Shown here in pieces: positions 1-7,083 of a DNA stretch of 17,491 nt. Origin of the DNA: an uncultured Collinsella sp. GTDB lineage: Bacteria > Actinomycetota > Coriobacteriia > Coriobacteriales > Coriobacteriaceae. A program made the position numbers and the translations under genes. Within the stretch, counting starts at the first letter, position 1. Every line of letters starts with the position of its first letter. The notes under the pieces are model-generated. The model searched no databases. It had not been told where the DNA came from and saw only the letters and a program-made list of their open reading frames with translations. Where the stretch lies: positions 1 through 17,491 of the forward strand of contig UQZC01000007.1 of assembly GCA_900545505.1 (NCBI GenBank). The letters run 5' to 3'.

Positions 1-514
1 CCGCCAGTACCGTACGACCGCGACGCAAAAACTGCGGGATAAGCCGCATGCACATCGAAATCATGAGCGCGATCACCGGCGCGGCGTTGCCCAAAAGCGC
101 AAGCACCTTGTCGTATTCGAGCATCGACGCCGCCGCCTCAAACCACAGCACGCTCGCCACAAACAGCCCGCCCATGCACAGGCCGTATACCATGCTCTCC
201 AGATACACCGCGCGCATGCCAATACGGAACAGTTCCGTCGAGCCCGAGGCGCTAAACAGCGGATTGACCAGCGCGATAATCAAAATCACCGGCAGCTGCC
301 GGCGAAGTGCGCCCAGCGTGTGGGCAGCCCCACGCGTCGCAAATCCATACGCCAGCCCGCCCGCAAGTGACAGCGCAATCAGCACCGGCTGCATCGAGGA
401 CATGGTGAGTCCCAGCGTCAGCACTATATAGAGTGCCGGCACAGCCGGATGCGACATCGAGAATGCCGCGACGGGCTCGCCGCCAAACTCCTCACGCATG
501 TTGTCCACGGGCAC
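1..514 (-). CDS. ecfT: ECF transporter transmembrane (T) component, partial
   Basis: The minus strand is open from the window edge back past position 514, and the C-terminus lies outside the window. The visible ~171 residues are strongly hydrophobic, with several likely membrane helices. They show T-component features: a short N-terminal stretch leading into SMSHPAVPALYI, then ALVNPLF, ESMVYGL, SVLWFE, EYDKVLALLGNAAPV and SMCMRLIPQFLRRGRTV. The last is the Arg-rich cytoplasmic region that in this family contacts the ATPase subunits. T components couple two ATP-binding subunits to a substrate-binding S component for vitamin or metal uptake; the substrate cannot be told here. I chose GTG at 514 because GAGGAG lies five bases upstream. 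GTG 508 and ATG 499 are alternatives. The frame is also open to an ATG at 652, but that codon sits in a likely promoter -10 and the extra residues look non-coding. It is divergent from glmU. Confidence 0.75.
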   Translation of the reverse strand, partial: MPVDNMREEFGGEPVAAFSMSHPAVPALYIVLTLGLTMSSMQPVLIALSLAGGLAYGFATRGAAHTLGALRRQLPVILIIALVNPLFSASGSTELFRIGMRAVYLESMVYGLCMGGLFVASVLWFEAAASMLEYDKVLALLGNAAPVIALMISMCMRLIPQFLRRGRTVLA

Positions 515-647
515 CCCCGTCTCCTCGCTCAAACGACAGCTCCGCAGCACCGCCAACGCCGCACGCAAGCAGTGCAAACGCCACGCCGGCGGCGCAAGCC
601 TCAACCGCCGCAAACCAATCGCTACGCGCTCAACATATGCCTGCGGT

Positions 648-675
648 ATCATATTGCGCCGTGTATCGTTTCCAA
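648..675 (-). promoter_or_regulatory. Probable promoter for the T-component gene
   Basis: On the minus strand TTGGAA (675-670) and TATGAT (653-648) are separated by 16 bases, a fair match to a housekeeping sigma promoter. The predicted start near 641 leaves a leader of about 125 bases before GTG 514. The site lies in the divergent gap with glmU. Confidence 0.4.
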
Positions 676-707
676 ACGCACGTCTCTATAACGTAACAGG
701 AGATCAC

Positions 708-2133
708 ATGGACGCAACCGCAATTATCCTCGCTGCCGGCGAGGGCACCCGCATGAAGTCGAACCACTGTAAGGTTTCGCACAAGATCCTGGGCAAGCCC
801 ATGGTCCAGTGGATCGTCGACGCCACCATCAAGGCCGGCTGCAGCCGCGTCGTGGTCGGCATCCGCAGGCGGCGGGGTCAGCCACGCCGACGAGATGCGC
901 GCCCTGATCGACGGCGCCTACGCCAACAGCGCCACCAAAGTCGAGTGCGTTGAGCAGACCGAGCGCCTGGGCACCGGTCACGCCGTGAAGGTCGCGCTCG
1001 AGGCCTGCGGCATCACGCAAGGCCCCGTCGTCGTGCTCAACGGCGACCTGCCGCTCATCACCGCCGACACCGTCGCCAAGTTCGCGCAGACCGTCGCCAC
1101 CGGCGAGCTCGCCTGCACCGTCATGACCATGACCCCGCCCGACCCCTTCGGCTACGGCCGCATCAAGCTGGGTGCCGACGGCCAGATCGAACGCATCATC
1201 GAGCAGAAGGACTGCACACCCGAGCAGGCCGCCACGCTGCTCGAGTGCAACGCCGGCTGCTACGCCTTCGACGGCGCGCAGCTCGCCGCGCACATTGACG
1301 AGATCGGCAACGACAACGCGCAGTCCGAGTACTATCTGCCCGACATGCTCGAGATCCTCAAGGGCCACGGCCAGGCAGTCTCCATCTTCCACTGCGATGA
1401 CTACCGCGACGGCCTGGGCGTCAACAGCCGCATCCAGCTCGCGCAGCTCACCGCCATCGCGCGCGACCGCATCAACGAGCACTGGATGGCCGAGGGCGTT
1501 ACCTTCATCGACCCCACGCAGGCCTGGATCGGCCCCGACGCCACCATCGGCCGCGACACCGTCGTGTGGCCGCAGACGCACCTGATCGGCCACGTCACCG
1601 TGGGCGAGGAGTGCCAGCTCGGCCCCAACAGCCGTCTCACCGACACCACCGTCGGCAGCGGCTGCATCATCGATGAGACCATCGCCATCGAAGCCGTCAT
1701 CGAGAACGGCGTCGACTGCGGCCCGCGCGCCTACCTGCGCCCGGGTACCCACATGCTCGACGGCTCCAAGGCCGGCACGCACGTGGAGATCAAGAAGTCC
1801 ACGATCGGCGAGGGCTCCAAGGTGCCGCACCTGTCCTACATCGGCGACACGACCATGGGCTCCGGCGTCAACGTGGGCGCCGGCTCCATCACCTGCAACT
1901 ACAACGGCGTACACAAGCACAAAACCGTCATCGGCAAGGATGCCTTCATCGGTTCCGATACCATGATGGTCGCGCCCGCCCAGATTGGCGACGGCGCGCT
2001 CGTGGCCGCCGGCTCCGTCATCACTGAGCCGGTCCCGGCAGACGCACTCGGTCTGGGCCGCGCCCGTCAGGTAAATATTGAGGGCTGGGCCGCCGATTAT
2101 CGCCGCCGCCTGCACGAGGACGACGAGGTATAA
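708..2133 (+). CDS. glmU: Bifunctional GlmU (N-acetylglucosamine-1-P uridyltransferase / glucosamine-1-P acetyltransferase), frameshifted
   Basis: GlmU acetylates glucosamine-1-phosphate and then transfers UMP to make UDP-GlcNAc for peptidoglycan; it is a cytoplasmic, normally essential enzyme. ATG 708 has AGGAG five bases upstream and opens the nucleotidyltransferase signature LAAGEGTRM (residues 8-16). The frame is lost at about 861-880, where sensible protein gives way to an Arg-rich run, while the family sequence resumes in the +1 frame (SHADEMRALIDGAY, then LGTGHAV, LNGDLPLI, NAGCYAFD). The C-terminal half is a left-handed beta-helix acetyltransferase with the usual NVGAGSITCNYNG and HKTVIGKDAFIGSDTM. 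Removing one base near 863 would restore an intact protein of about 474 residues, close to the family length. As written, only an N-terminal stub and a fragment from ATG 895 lacking the pyrophosphorylase motif could be made. Sequencing error or a real lesion is possible. A terminator follows. Confidence 0.9.
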
Positions 2134-2150
2134 CGTTTTACCAAGCATCT

Positions 2151-2183
2151 AAGGAGCCGCTTCCGTGGGGACGGCTCCTTTTT
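2151..2183 (+). terminator. Intrinsic terminator after glmU
   Basis: AAGGAGCCG (2151-2159) pairs perfectly with CGGCTCCTT (2172-2180) around a 12-base loop and runs into a T-tract to 2183. It lies 18 bases after the glmU stop and separates glmU from prs transcription. Confidence 0.85.
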
Positions 2184-2252
2184 CTATGCTGACCTGCGCG
2201 GCCGGATGAGTGGTCGGTTCGTGTCCGTTGACGGTAAAGACGTTATCAAGAC

Positions 2253-2280
2253 TCGATAAACCCCGCCGCGCGGTTACAAT
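2253..2280 (+). promoter_or_regulatory. Possible prs promoter
   Basis: TACAAT at 2275-2280 matches a -10 box in five of six positions and lies 45 bases before the prs start. The -35 region (around 2252-2258, TCGATA) is weak. A better -35 match, TTGACG at 2228-2233, is too far away to pair with it. Tentative. Confidence 0.25.
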
Positions 2281-2324
2281 GCAACAAGGCATCTATATGG
2301 CATTCGATATAAAGGAGAAGGGTA

Positions 2325-3311
2325 ATGCCGATTAATGATCCCGAGAAGTCGGAGAATATGCGCAAGTCCATCCGCGTGTATTCCGGTTCCTCCAACCGTC
2401 CCCTCGCTCAGAAGATCGCTGAGTTCCTTGGGGTCGAGCTTTCGGGCCTTACGCTAAAGCAGTTCGCCAACGGTGAGATTTACGCCCGCTACGACGAGAC
2501 CGTCCGCGGCGCCGACGTCTTCCTGATTCAGTCCGTGGCCGGCGGCAACGTCAACGACATGCTCATGGAGCTGCTCATCGCCACCGACGCTGCCAAGCGC
2601 GCATCCGCCCGCTCCATCACCGCCGTCATCACCCACTACGGCTATGCCCGCCAGGACCGCAAGGCCGGCCCGCGCGAGCCCATCACCGCCCGCCTCGTCG
2701 CCAACCTGCTCGAGCGCGCCGGCGTCAACCGCATCATCACCCTCGACCTGCACCAGGGTCAGATCCAGGGCTTCTTTGATATCCCGGTTAACCACCTGTC
2801 CGCGCTGCCGCTGTTTGGCCAGTACTACAACGACATGCACTTCGACACCGACAACCTGGTTGTCGTCTCCCCCGACGTGGGTCGTGCCAAGGCCGCCAAG
2901 AAGCTGTCCGACATGCTCGGCTGCGACCTGGCCATCGCCCACAAGGGCCGTCCGCGCCACAACGCCGCCGAGGTCATGGGCATCATCGGTGACATCAAGG
3001 GCAAGACCTGCGTCATCAATGACGACATGATCGACACCGCTGGCACCCTGTGCGCCAACGTCAAGGAGCTCAAGGCTATGGGCGCTGGCGACATCTACGT
3101 GTGCGCCACCCACGGCATCTTCTCCGGTCCGGCTATCGAACGTCTGAACGACGCCCCGATCGTCGAGTGCGTCGTCACCGACGCCATTCCCGTCGAGGTC
3201 GGCGGCAAGATCAAGACCATCTCGGTCGCCGAGGAGTTCGCTCAGGCCATCTCCGCCGTTTACCACGAGGAGCCCGTCTCTACGCTCGTCGGCGGCGACT
3301 TCGCGCTGTAA
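2325..3311 (+). CDS. prs: Ribose-phosphate pyrophosphokinase (PRPP synthetase)
   Basis: The enzyme transfers pyrophosphate from ATP to ribose-5-phosphate, giving PRPP for purine, pyrimidine, His, Trp and NAD synthesis. The 328-residue product has the family hallmarks: QFANGEIYARYDETVRG (about 46-62), the ATP-binding stretch YARQDRKAGPREPI (107-120), the metal/PRPP signature DLHQGQIQGFF (141-151), VSPDVGRAKAAKKL and the ribose-5-phosphate loop DDMIDTAGT (233-241). AAAGGAG at 2311-2317, seven bases before ATG 2325, supports this start. An internal ATG at 2358 (MRKSIRVYSG) sits nearer the usual family N-terminus but has no comparable ribosome binding site. The order glmU-prs-pth is a common bacterial arrangement, here broken between prs and pth by an accessory insert. 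A strong terminator follows. Confidence 0.97.
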   Translation: MPINDPEKSENMRKSIRVYSGSSNRPLAQKIAEFLGVELSGLTLKQFANGEIYARYDETVRGADVFLIQSVAGGNVNDMLMELLIATDAAKRASARSITAVITHYGYARQDRKAGPREPITARLVANLLERAGVNRIITLDLHQGQIQGFFDIPVNHLSALPLFGQYYNDMHFDTDNLVVVSPDVGRAKAAKKLSDMLGCDLAIAHKGRPRHNAAEVMGIIGDIKGKTCVINDDMIDTAGTLCANVKELKAMGAGDIYVCATHGIFSGPAIERLNDAPIVECVVTDAIPVEVGGKIKTISVAEEFAQAISAVYHEEPVSTLVGGDFAL

Positions 3312-3344
3312 TCCAGCGTGCATCTCATCATCTTTGGTGTTTTT

Positions 3345-3376
3345 AAAGGGTCGGAAGCTCGCTTCCGACCCTTTTT
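3345..3376 (+). terminator. Intrinsic terminator after prs
   Basis: AAAGGGTCGGAAG (3345-3357) pairs perfectly with CTTCCGACCCTTT (3362-3374) around a four-base loop, followed by Ts to 3376. It is a strong terminator 33 bases after the prs stop. The A-rich 5' side means it could also work on the other strand. Confidence 0.9.
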
Positions 3377-3396
3377 CTACCCCTCGACAACCTTCC

Positions 3397-3600
3397 CTGG
3401 ACAATTAGTTCAGATACGTATTTTTTTAAAGCTCCAAAGGCCGTTCTGAGCCTTCTGAGCTCCCCGGCGAACGCCATACTGCCCAAAGCTCATCGCTTTC
3501 GAGTACGACCGCCGCATATTTACCCTCAAATCGCCCTCGAAAGCCCTTAGAAACGCCTCGAACGCCCGCCGTCTTATACGTATCTGAACTAACTGTCCAG
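3397..3600. repeat. ~204-bp element with 25-bp terminal inverted repeats, copy 1
   Basis: The left end (3397-3421, starting CTGGACA and ending ATACGTAT) and right end (3576-3600) are inverted copies matching at 24 of 25 positions. The interior of about 154 bases has no convincing gene. A second copy with the same ends and almost the same length lies at 4923-5128. Interiors have diverged, but part of copy 1 (TACCCTCAAATCGCCCTCGA region, ~3529-3548) resembles the reverse complement of part of copy 2, suggesting opposite orientations. The form fits a non-autonomous miniature transposable element. No flanking target duplication was found. Confidence 0.7.
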
Positions 3601-3679
3601 TAGCTATCGTCAACCTTCGCGGCAGAGCTCAATTTCCTGCAATCCCCTCAACCGATTCCACCGATTTCATAACACCCAG

Positions 3680-3744
3680 CCGTTCATGGCGCGCAGCGCC
3701 CCGCTGAGCGAAAAGAACGGTATGGCGGTCGCATTCTGCCGCCA
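3680..3744 (+). other. Foldable intergenic segment upstream of the orphan gene
   Basis: CCGTTC (3680-3685) and GAACGG (3715-3720) enclose two small hairpins: GGCGC/GCGCC (3688-3700) and CGC/GCG (3702-3710). This would form a three-way junction. A further stem TGGCGG/CCGCCA (3723-3728 with 3739-3744) follows. It ends 18 bases before the start of the orphan gene, so it could be its leader, a small RNA, or the remnant of a mobile element. The rest of 3601-3762 shows nothing else I can name. Confidence 0.3.
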
Positions 3745-3762
3745 ACTTAGTACGTTATAGCT

Positions 3763-4890
3763 ATGACGACCGTGATTTCACATCTCTCCGCCCTCCGCGC
3801 AATTCGTCGCGCACGACGGGCGTACTCTGCCCTACCCTGGGACTCCGTTGATAACGAACAGCAAGCACAGGCCTTGGCTGGCTGCATTCCCAACAATGAC
3901 GCGATAGACTTTGGCGCACTTTCGATACTCGACGCCTGGAATGAAGATGATTCCGAACTGCTCGATCTTCTCGTTTCAAACGAAGACAACAGGCGCCCCG
4001 ACAAGCGACTTCTTCAGCATATTCTCTCCACTCCTCTTCCTGAAGGTGCAATTATGCACGTCGAGGCCGACATCTACGCAACGTCTCCTGCCATGACAGC
4101 CATGCTTTGTTCCAAAAATGAATCAGTCGCCAAAACCTTGATGCTCCTTATGGAGCTGCTCGGAACCTACTCCCTTCCTCCCGGGGCAACATACCCCATT
4201 GCCTATGACGACATCTGGCCCAAGGGCGATGACTACGAAGCGATGGACGACCTCGATTGCCGGGGCGACCAGTCGGCGACCGAACAGCAGAACGAAACCC
4301 GCTACGAACAGGCACACTACAAATGCGAGCCCGCCACGACCATCGAAGATCTCGAGACTGTTGCACAGCTTGCCAAAAGCAGCTCATACACCTCGTTTCG
4401 CACGGCAGTCAAGCTCGCCCGACCCGGATCTGCATCCCCAGCCGAATCCCTAATGTTTGCCGTTCTCGGAGCGCCCATGCGCTTTGGCGGATTCGGATGT
4501 TGCAGCCTGCCCATGGGAGGCCTGCTACTCAACTATCGAATCGACTTCGACACTCTTGCGGTCAACATGTCCTCCGGCATCCCTTACGCCATCTGCGACC
4601 TATATTGCCCGGCCGCCGGAGTCGACAACGAATACAACGGAATTGGGCATGAGCTTCAAAACGCTCGCATCCACGATGGCAATCGAAATAATGGCCTCAA
4701 GGCAATGGGCATCCACGTCCTGGTTATCAATCGCGACCAAATGAAAGACCTTGTTGCACTCGAAGCCTTCGCCCAAACGATGCATCGACTCGCGGGAGTC
4801 CGATTCCGATACCGTATCAAGGGCTATCGCAAGCGTCAGGCCGCTTGGCTCAACGCCCTGCGGGCCGGAATCGGCCTTGCGCCGGTCTAA
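3763..4890 (+). CDS. Hypothetical protein with AbiEi/DUF559-like layout and nuclease-like C-terminus
   Basis: I do not recognise a named gene. The 375-residue protein opens with SHLSALRAIRRAR (about 6-18). It has a middle segment LPEGAIMHVEADIYATSPAMTAML and ELLGTYSLP (about 92-138), a polar linker rich in D, E and Q (150-195), then PAESLMFAVLGAPMRFGGFG (226-245). The C-terminal part, CDLYCPAAGVDNEYNGIGH...D..R...L...G..VLVI (278-322), resembles the restriction-endonuclease-like (DUF559/Vsr-type) fold, with candidate residues D279, E290, H296, D305 and R308. The whole layout is like AbiEi-related proteins of actinobacteria. Function is unproven; DNA binding, defence or a toxin-antitoxin partner are guesses. 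There is no ribosome binding site before ATG 3763. TACGTT at 3751-3756 lies where a -10 for a leaderless transcript would. Base composition looks less GC-rich than its neighbours, and copies of a terminal-repeat element flank it, both suggesting transfer. Confidence 0.7.
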   Translation: MTTVISHLSALRAIRRARRAYSALPWDSVDNEQQAQALAGCIPNNDAIDFGALSILDAWNEDDSELLDLLVSNEDNRRPDKRLLQHILSTPLPEGAIMHVEADIYATSPAMTAMLCSKNESVAKTLMLLMELLGTYSLPPGATYPIAYDDIWPKGDDYEAMDDLDCRGDQSATEQQNETRYEQAHYKCEPATTIEDLETVAQLAKSSSYTSFRTAVKLARPGSASPAESLMFAVLGAPMRFGGFGCCSLPMGGLLLNYRIDFDTLAVNMSSGIPYAICDLYCPAAGVDNEYNGIGHELQNARIHDGNRNNGLKAMGIHVLVINRDQMKDLVALEAFAQTMHRLAGVRFRYRIKGYRKRQAAWLNALRAGIGLAPV

Positions 4891-4922
4891 ACGGCGAATC
4901 ACCCGTGCACCGTCGAGCAGGG

Positions 4923-5128
4923 CTGGACAGTTAGTTCAAATACGTATAAATGGACACATTGAATTAGGCTGTTTTGCAGTTATCTCTATACCATTCGCCC
5001 GATTTGAAGGCAGGGTAGACTTCAAAACAGCGTCATATGGACTAACTAAAGCTCCAAAACAACGTATCGGCATTGAATTGAGCACTTCGAGTCCTCAGAA
5101 CTTATACGTATCTGAACTAACTGTCCAC
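4923..5128. repeat. ~205-bp element with 25-bp terminal inverted repeats, copy 2
   Basis: The left end 4923-4947 (CTGGACA...ATACGTAT) and right end 5104-5128 are inverted copies with one internal mismatch and one at the outermost base. The ends match copy 1 (3397-3600) almost perfectly, and the length differs by only one or two bases. It begins 33 bases after the stop of the orphan gene, so the two copies bracket that gene exactly. The interior has no credible coding sequence. Likely a miniature inverted-repeat transposable element. Confidence 0.7.
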
Positions 5129-5181
5129 CTCGATTTCGACGGCCGTCCAAACGCCCTCAAATAACCTCAATTGCCCTCCAT

Positions 5182-5210
5182 TTGACAGCGGCAACAGGGT
5201 CGCTCACCAT
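5182..5210 (+). promoter_or_regulatory. Possible pth promoter
   Basis: A perfect -35 box TTGACA (5182-5187) is followed 17 bases later by a weak -10, CACCAT (5205-5210), about 30 bases before the pth start. Because the accessory insert separates pth from prs, pth probably needs its own promoter. Confidence 0.4.
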
Positions 5211-5240
5211 AGCAGGCGACAAATCAACGAAAGGATGAAC

Positions 5241-5870
5241 ATGGCAGCTGCACAGCCGCTTAAGATTCGCATGGTTGCCGGACTTGGCAACCCTGGCGAT
5301 GAGTATGCCGAGACCCGCCACAACGCTGGCTTCAAAGCGATCGACGAGTTGGCCCGTCAGGCCGGCGTCACGTACTGGAAAAACCAGGCCGGCGCCGAGG
5401 TCGCGCTCATCAACATCAACGATCCCGAGGAAGAGGGCGGTAAGCGCCAGATTGTACTGGTCAAGCCGCAGTCGTATATGAATACCTCGGGTGGCCCCAT
5501 CTCCAAGCTCTGCCGCGAGTACAAGATCAAGGCCGAGGAGCTGCTCGTAATCCACGACGAGCTCGACATTCCCGCCGGCGACGTACGTGTTAAGGTGGGC
5601 GGTGGCCACGCCGGTCACAACGGCCTGCGCTCCATCATCGACAAGATGGGCAGCCGCGACTTCAGCCGCATCCGCACCGGCATCGGCAACCCTCCCGGCA
5701 AGATGGCCGTCGCCGACTACGTGCTTAAGCAGCTGCGCGCCCGCGAGGCCGAGGATTTCCAGGACACCTGCGCCCGCGCCGCAGATGCCGCCGGTCTGGC
5801 AATCGTGCACGGCGTGATCTATGCCCGCGACCACGTCAACGGCGCCGCCTCCGCCAACGGCAAGCACTAA
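5241..5870 (+). CDS. pth: Peptidyl-tRNA hydrolase
   Basis: Pth cleaves the ester bond of peptidyl-tRNAs released from stalled ribosomes, recycling tRNA in the cytoplasm. The 209-residue product has the complete bacterial active site: GLGNPG (14-19), the catalytic His in TRHNAG (H27), KPQSYMNTSGG (Asn81), HDELD (Asp106) and GGGHAGHNGLRS (Asn127), aligning with E. coli His20, Asn68, Asp93 and Asn114. I start at ATG 5241 because GAAAGGA lies just upstream with five-base spacing. An in-frame ATG at 5235 overlaps that ribosome binding site and is less likely. In many bacteria pth is followed by mfd; here it is followed by a terminator, a palindromic element and nfnAB. Confidence 0.96.
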   Translation: MAAAQPLKIRMVAGLGNPGDEYAETRHNAGFKAIDELARQAGVTYWKNQAGAEVALININDPEEEGGKRQIVLVKPQSYMNTSGGPISKLCREYKIKAEELLVIHDELDIPAGDVRVKVGGGHAGHNGLRSIIDKMGSRDFSRIRTGIGNPPGKMAVADYVLKQLRAREAEDFQDTCARAADAAGLAIVHGVIYARDHVNGAASANGKH

Positions 5871-5899
5871 AACCTATCATTTAGGGATAGGTTTATTTT
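5870..5899 (+). terminator. Intrinsic terminator after pth
   Basis: AAACCTATC (5870-5878) pairs with GATAGGTTT (5886-5894) around a seven-base loop and continues into ATTTT. The stem begins at the last base of the pth stop codon. Its downstream arm overlaps the left end of the inverted-repeat element that follows. Confidence 0.65.
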
Positions 5900-6060
5900 G
5901 GCAGGTTTTAACTGCGGAAACGCCGCAGCGGCCGCATCGCAATAAACCGCGCACCGCCATACACACATAGCACCCCAAAGGGGGCCGGCCTCATTGCAAC
6001 CCGAGGCTGGCCCCTTTGCCGTTTTACCCGATAAAACCTGCCAAAATAAACCTCTCCCCC
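5882..6060. repeat. Palindromic intergenic element with 21-bp perfect inverted repeats
   Basis: Bases 5890-5910 and 6032-6052 are perfect 21-bp inverted copies (GGTTTATTTTGGC... and ...GCCAAAATAAACC), with weaker matching for about seven more bases outward. Inside are two further hairpins: CTGCGG/CCGCAG (5912-5917 with 5923-5928), and a long stem, CAAAGGGGGCCGGCCTC (5976-5992) with GAGGCTGGCCCCTTTG (6003-6018). The latter has one bulged G and one G-U pair if read as plus-strand RNA. No gene fits. It could be a miniature mobile element, a compound terminator, or a structured RNA. Confidence 0.6.
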
Positions 6061-6132
6061 TTTGGTAGGCCAAAGTGGATAAACCCTGCTCCCAACCGCC
6101 GAAGACACACGTAAGTGACATGTCCATGAGGG

Positions 6133-6180
6133 TATAATTTGCACCGTATGTCTGCACAACGCCTGTGCACGTACGGTTTT
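6133..6180 (+). promoter_or_regulatory. nfnAB promoter with hairpin leader
   Basis: A perfect TATAAT (6133-6138) has no good -35. The expected transcript start (about 6144-6146) falls at the foot of a hairpin. ACCGTATGT (6143-6151) pairs with ACGTACGGT (6169-6177, with one G-U), and the inner stem GCACA/TGTGC (6154-6158 with 6164-6168) sits above a two-base bulge. TTTTATT follows. The structure looks like an intrinsic terminator or a protective 5' stem, followed by about 65 bases of leader to the ribosome binding site AGAGAGGGG (6231-6239). Confidence 0.5.
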
Positions 6181-6243
6181 ATTCGGGCTACCGTCCATTT
6201 CCGTGGAGGCACGGTTCGGCGGCCCTAACAAGAGAGGGGTTCT

Positions 6244-7083
6244 ATGTATAAGATCCTGGAGAAGACGCAGTTCTCGGAGAAGGTGTTCAAGTTCCGCATC
6301 GAGGCGCCTGCAATCGCCAAGCATGCGCACGCTGGACAGTTCCTCATGGTTCGCGCCAACGAGACGGGCGAGCGTGTCCCGTTTACCCTGGCCGGCTGGA
6401 ACGGTGACGAGGGCTGGGTCGAGTTCATCTTCATGGTGATCGGCAAGACCACCGAGATGCTTTCCACCTACGAGGCCGGCGAGTCGCTGCGCGACGTCGT
6501 GGGCCCGCTGGGCGTTCCCACCGAGATGGCCGAGGGCCCCTGCGCCGTCATTGGCGGCGGCGTCGGCCTGGCAATTGCCTTCCCGGTCGCCAAGCACCTG
6601 GTCGAGACCGGCCACGAGGTGCACGCCATCATGGGCGCCCGCACCAAGGACCTCCTGCTTATGGAGGACCAGTTCCGCGAGCTCCTCGACGAGGACCACA
6701 TCCACATCACCACTGACGACGGCTCCTACGGCGAGCAGGGCGTTGTCACCGCTCCGCTGGAGCGCCTGCTGCAGGACAAGGCCGTGAGCCAGGTCTTCTG
6801 CGTCGGCCCCGTTCCGATGATGAAGTTCTCGACCCTCACCGCCCAGAAATACGACACCCCCATCACCGCGTCCCTCAACCCCATCATGGTTGACGGCACC
6901 GGTATGTGCGGCTGCTGCCGCGTCGAGGTGGGCGGCGTGACCAAGTTCGCTTGCGTCGACGGCCCCGACTTCGATGCCACCCTGGTCGACTGGGATGACC
7001 TTCGTGCCCGCCAGGCCGCTTACCGTTCCGAAGAGGGCGAGTCCCTCAAGGCCTATGAGGAAAAGAGCTGCGCATGCCACTAG
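6244..7083 (+). CDS. nfnA: NfnA-like FAD / [2Fe-2S] subunit of NADH-dependent ferredoxin:NADP+ oxidoreductase
   Basis: This 279-residue protein belongs to the ferredoxin-reductase-like family that includes the dihydroorotate dehydrogenase electron-transfer subunit (PyrK), SudB and NfnA. It has an N-terminal FAD barrel (AGQFLMVRA about 30-38; ERVPFTLAGW 43-52), then GPLG (87-90) and the nucleotide-binding GGGVGLA (104-110). A C-terminal iron-sulphur segment, DGTGMCGCCRVEVGG...FACVDGPDF, has Cys222, 224, 225 and 237. In characterised NfnAB this subunit binds NAD(H) and passes electrons to the large subunit. ATG 6244 is preceded by AGAGAGGGG at short spacing. The stop overlaps the nfnB start by 10 bases, implying translational coupling. 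PyrK is excluded by the neighbour: nfnB, not pyrD, follows. Bifurcation itself is inferred from homology. Confidence 0.8.
   Translation: MYKILEKTQFSEKVFKFRIEAPAIAKHAHAGQFLMVRANETGERVPFTLAGWNGDEGWVEFIFMVIGKTTEMLSTYEAGESLRDVVGPLGVPTEMAEGPCAVIGGGVGLAIAFPVAKHLVETGHEVHAIMGARTKDLLLMEDQFRELLDEDHIHITTDDGSYGEQGVVTAPLERLLQDKAVSQVFCVGPVPMMKFSTLTAQKYDTPITASLNPIMVDGTGMCGCCRVEVGGVTKFACVDGPDFDATLVDWDDLRARQAAYRSEEGESLKAYEEKSCACH

Noticed and set aside
500..652. ATG 652 as start of the T-component gene
   Set aside because: It lies inside a likely -10 box, has no ribosome binding site, and adds an Arg/Leu/Cys-rich stretch unlike the family N-terminus.
895..2133. A separate short glmU gene starting at ATG 895
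   Set aside because: It lacks the N-terminal LAAGEGTRM motif, which is encoded in frame just upstream from 708 with a proper ribosome binding site. One frameshifted gene explains both parts.
829..2148. Minus-strand 439-codon frame opposite glmU, and similar long frames opposite prs, nfnA and nfnB
   Set aside because: The plus-strand frames have clear family motifs. The antisense products are Gly/Ala/Val/Asp-rich shadows with no ribosome binding site or domain.
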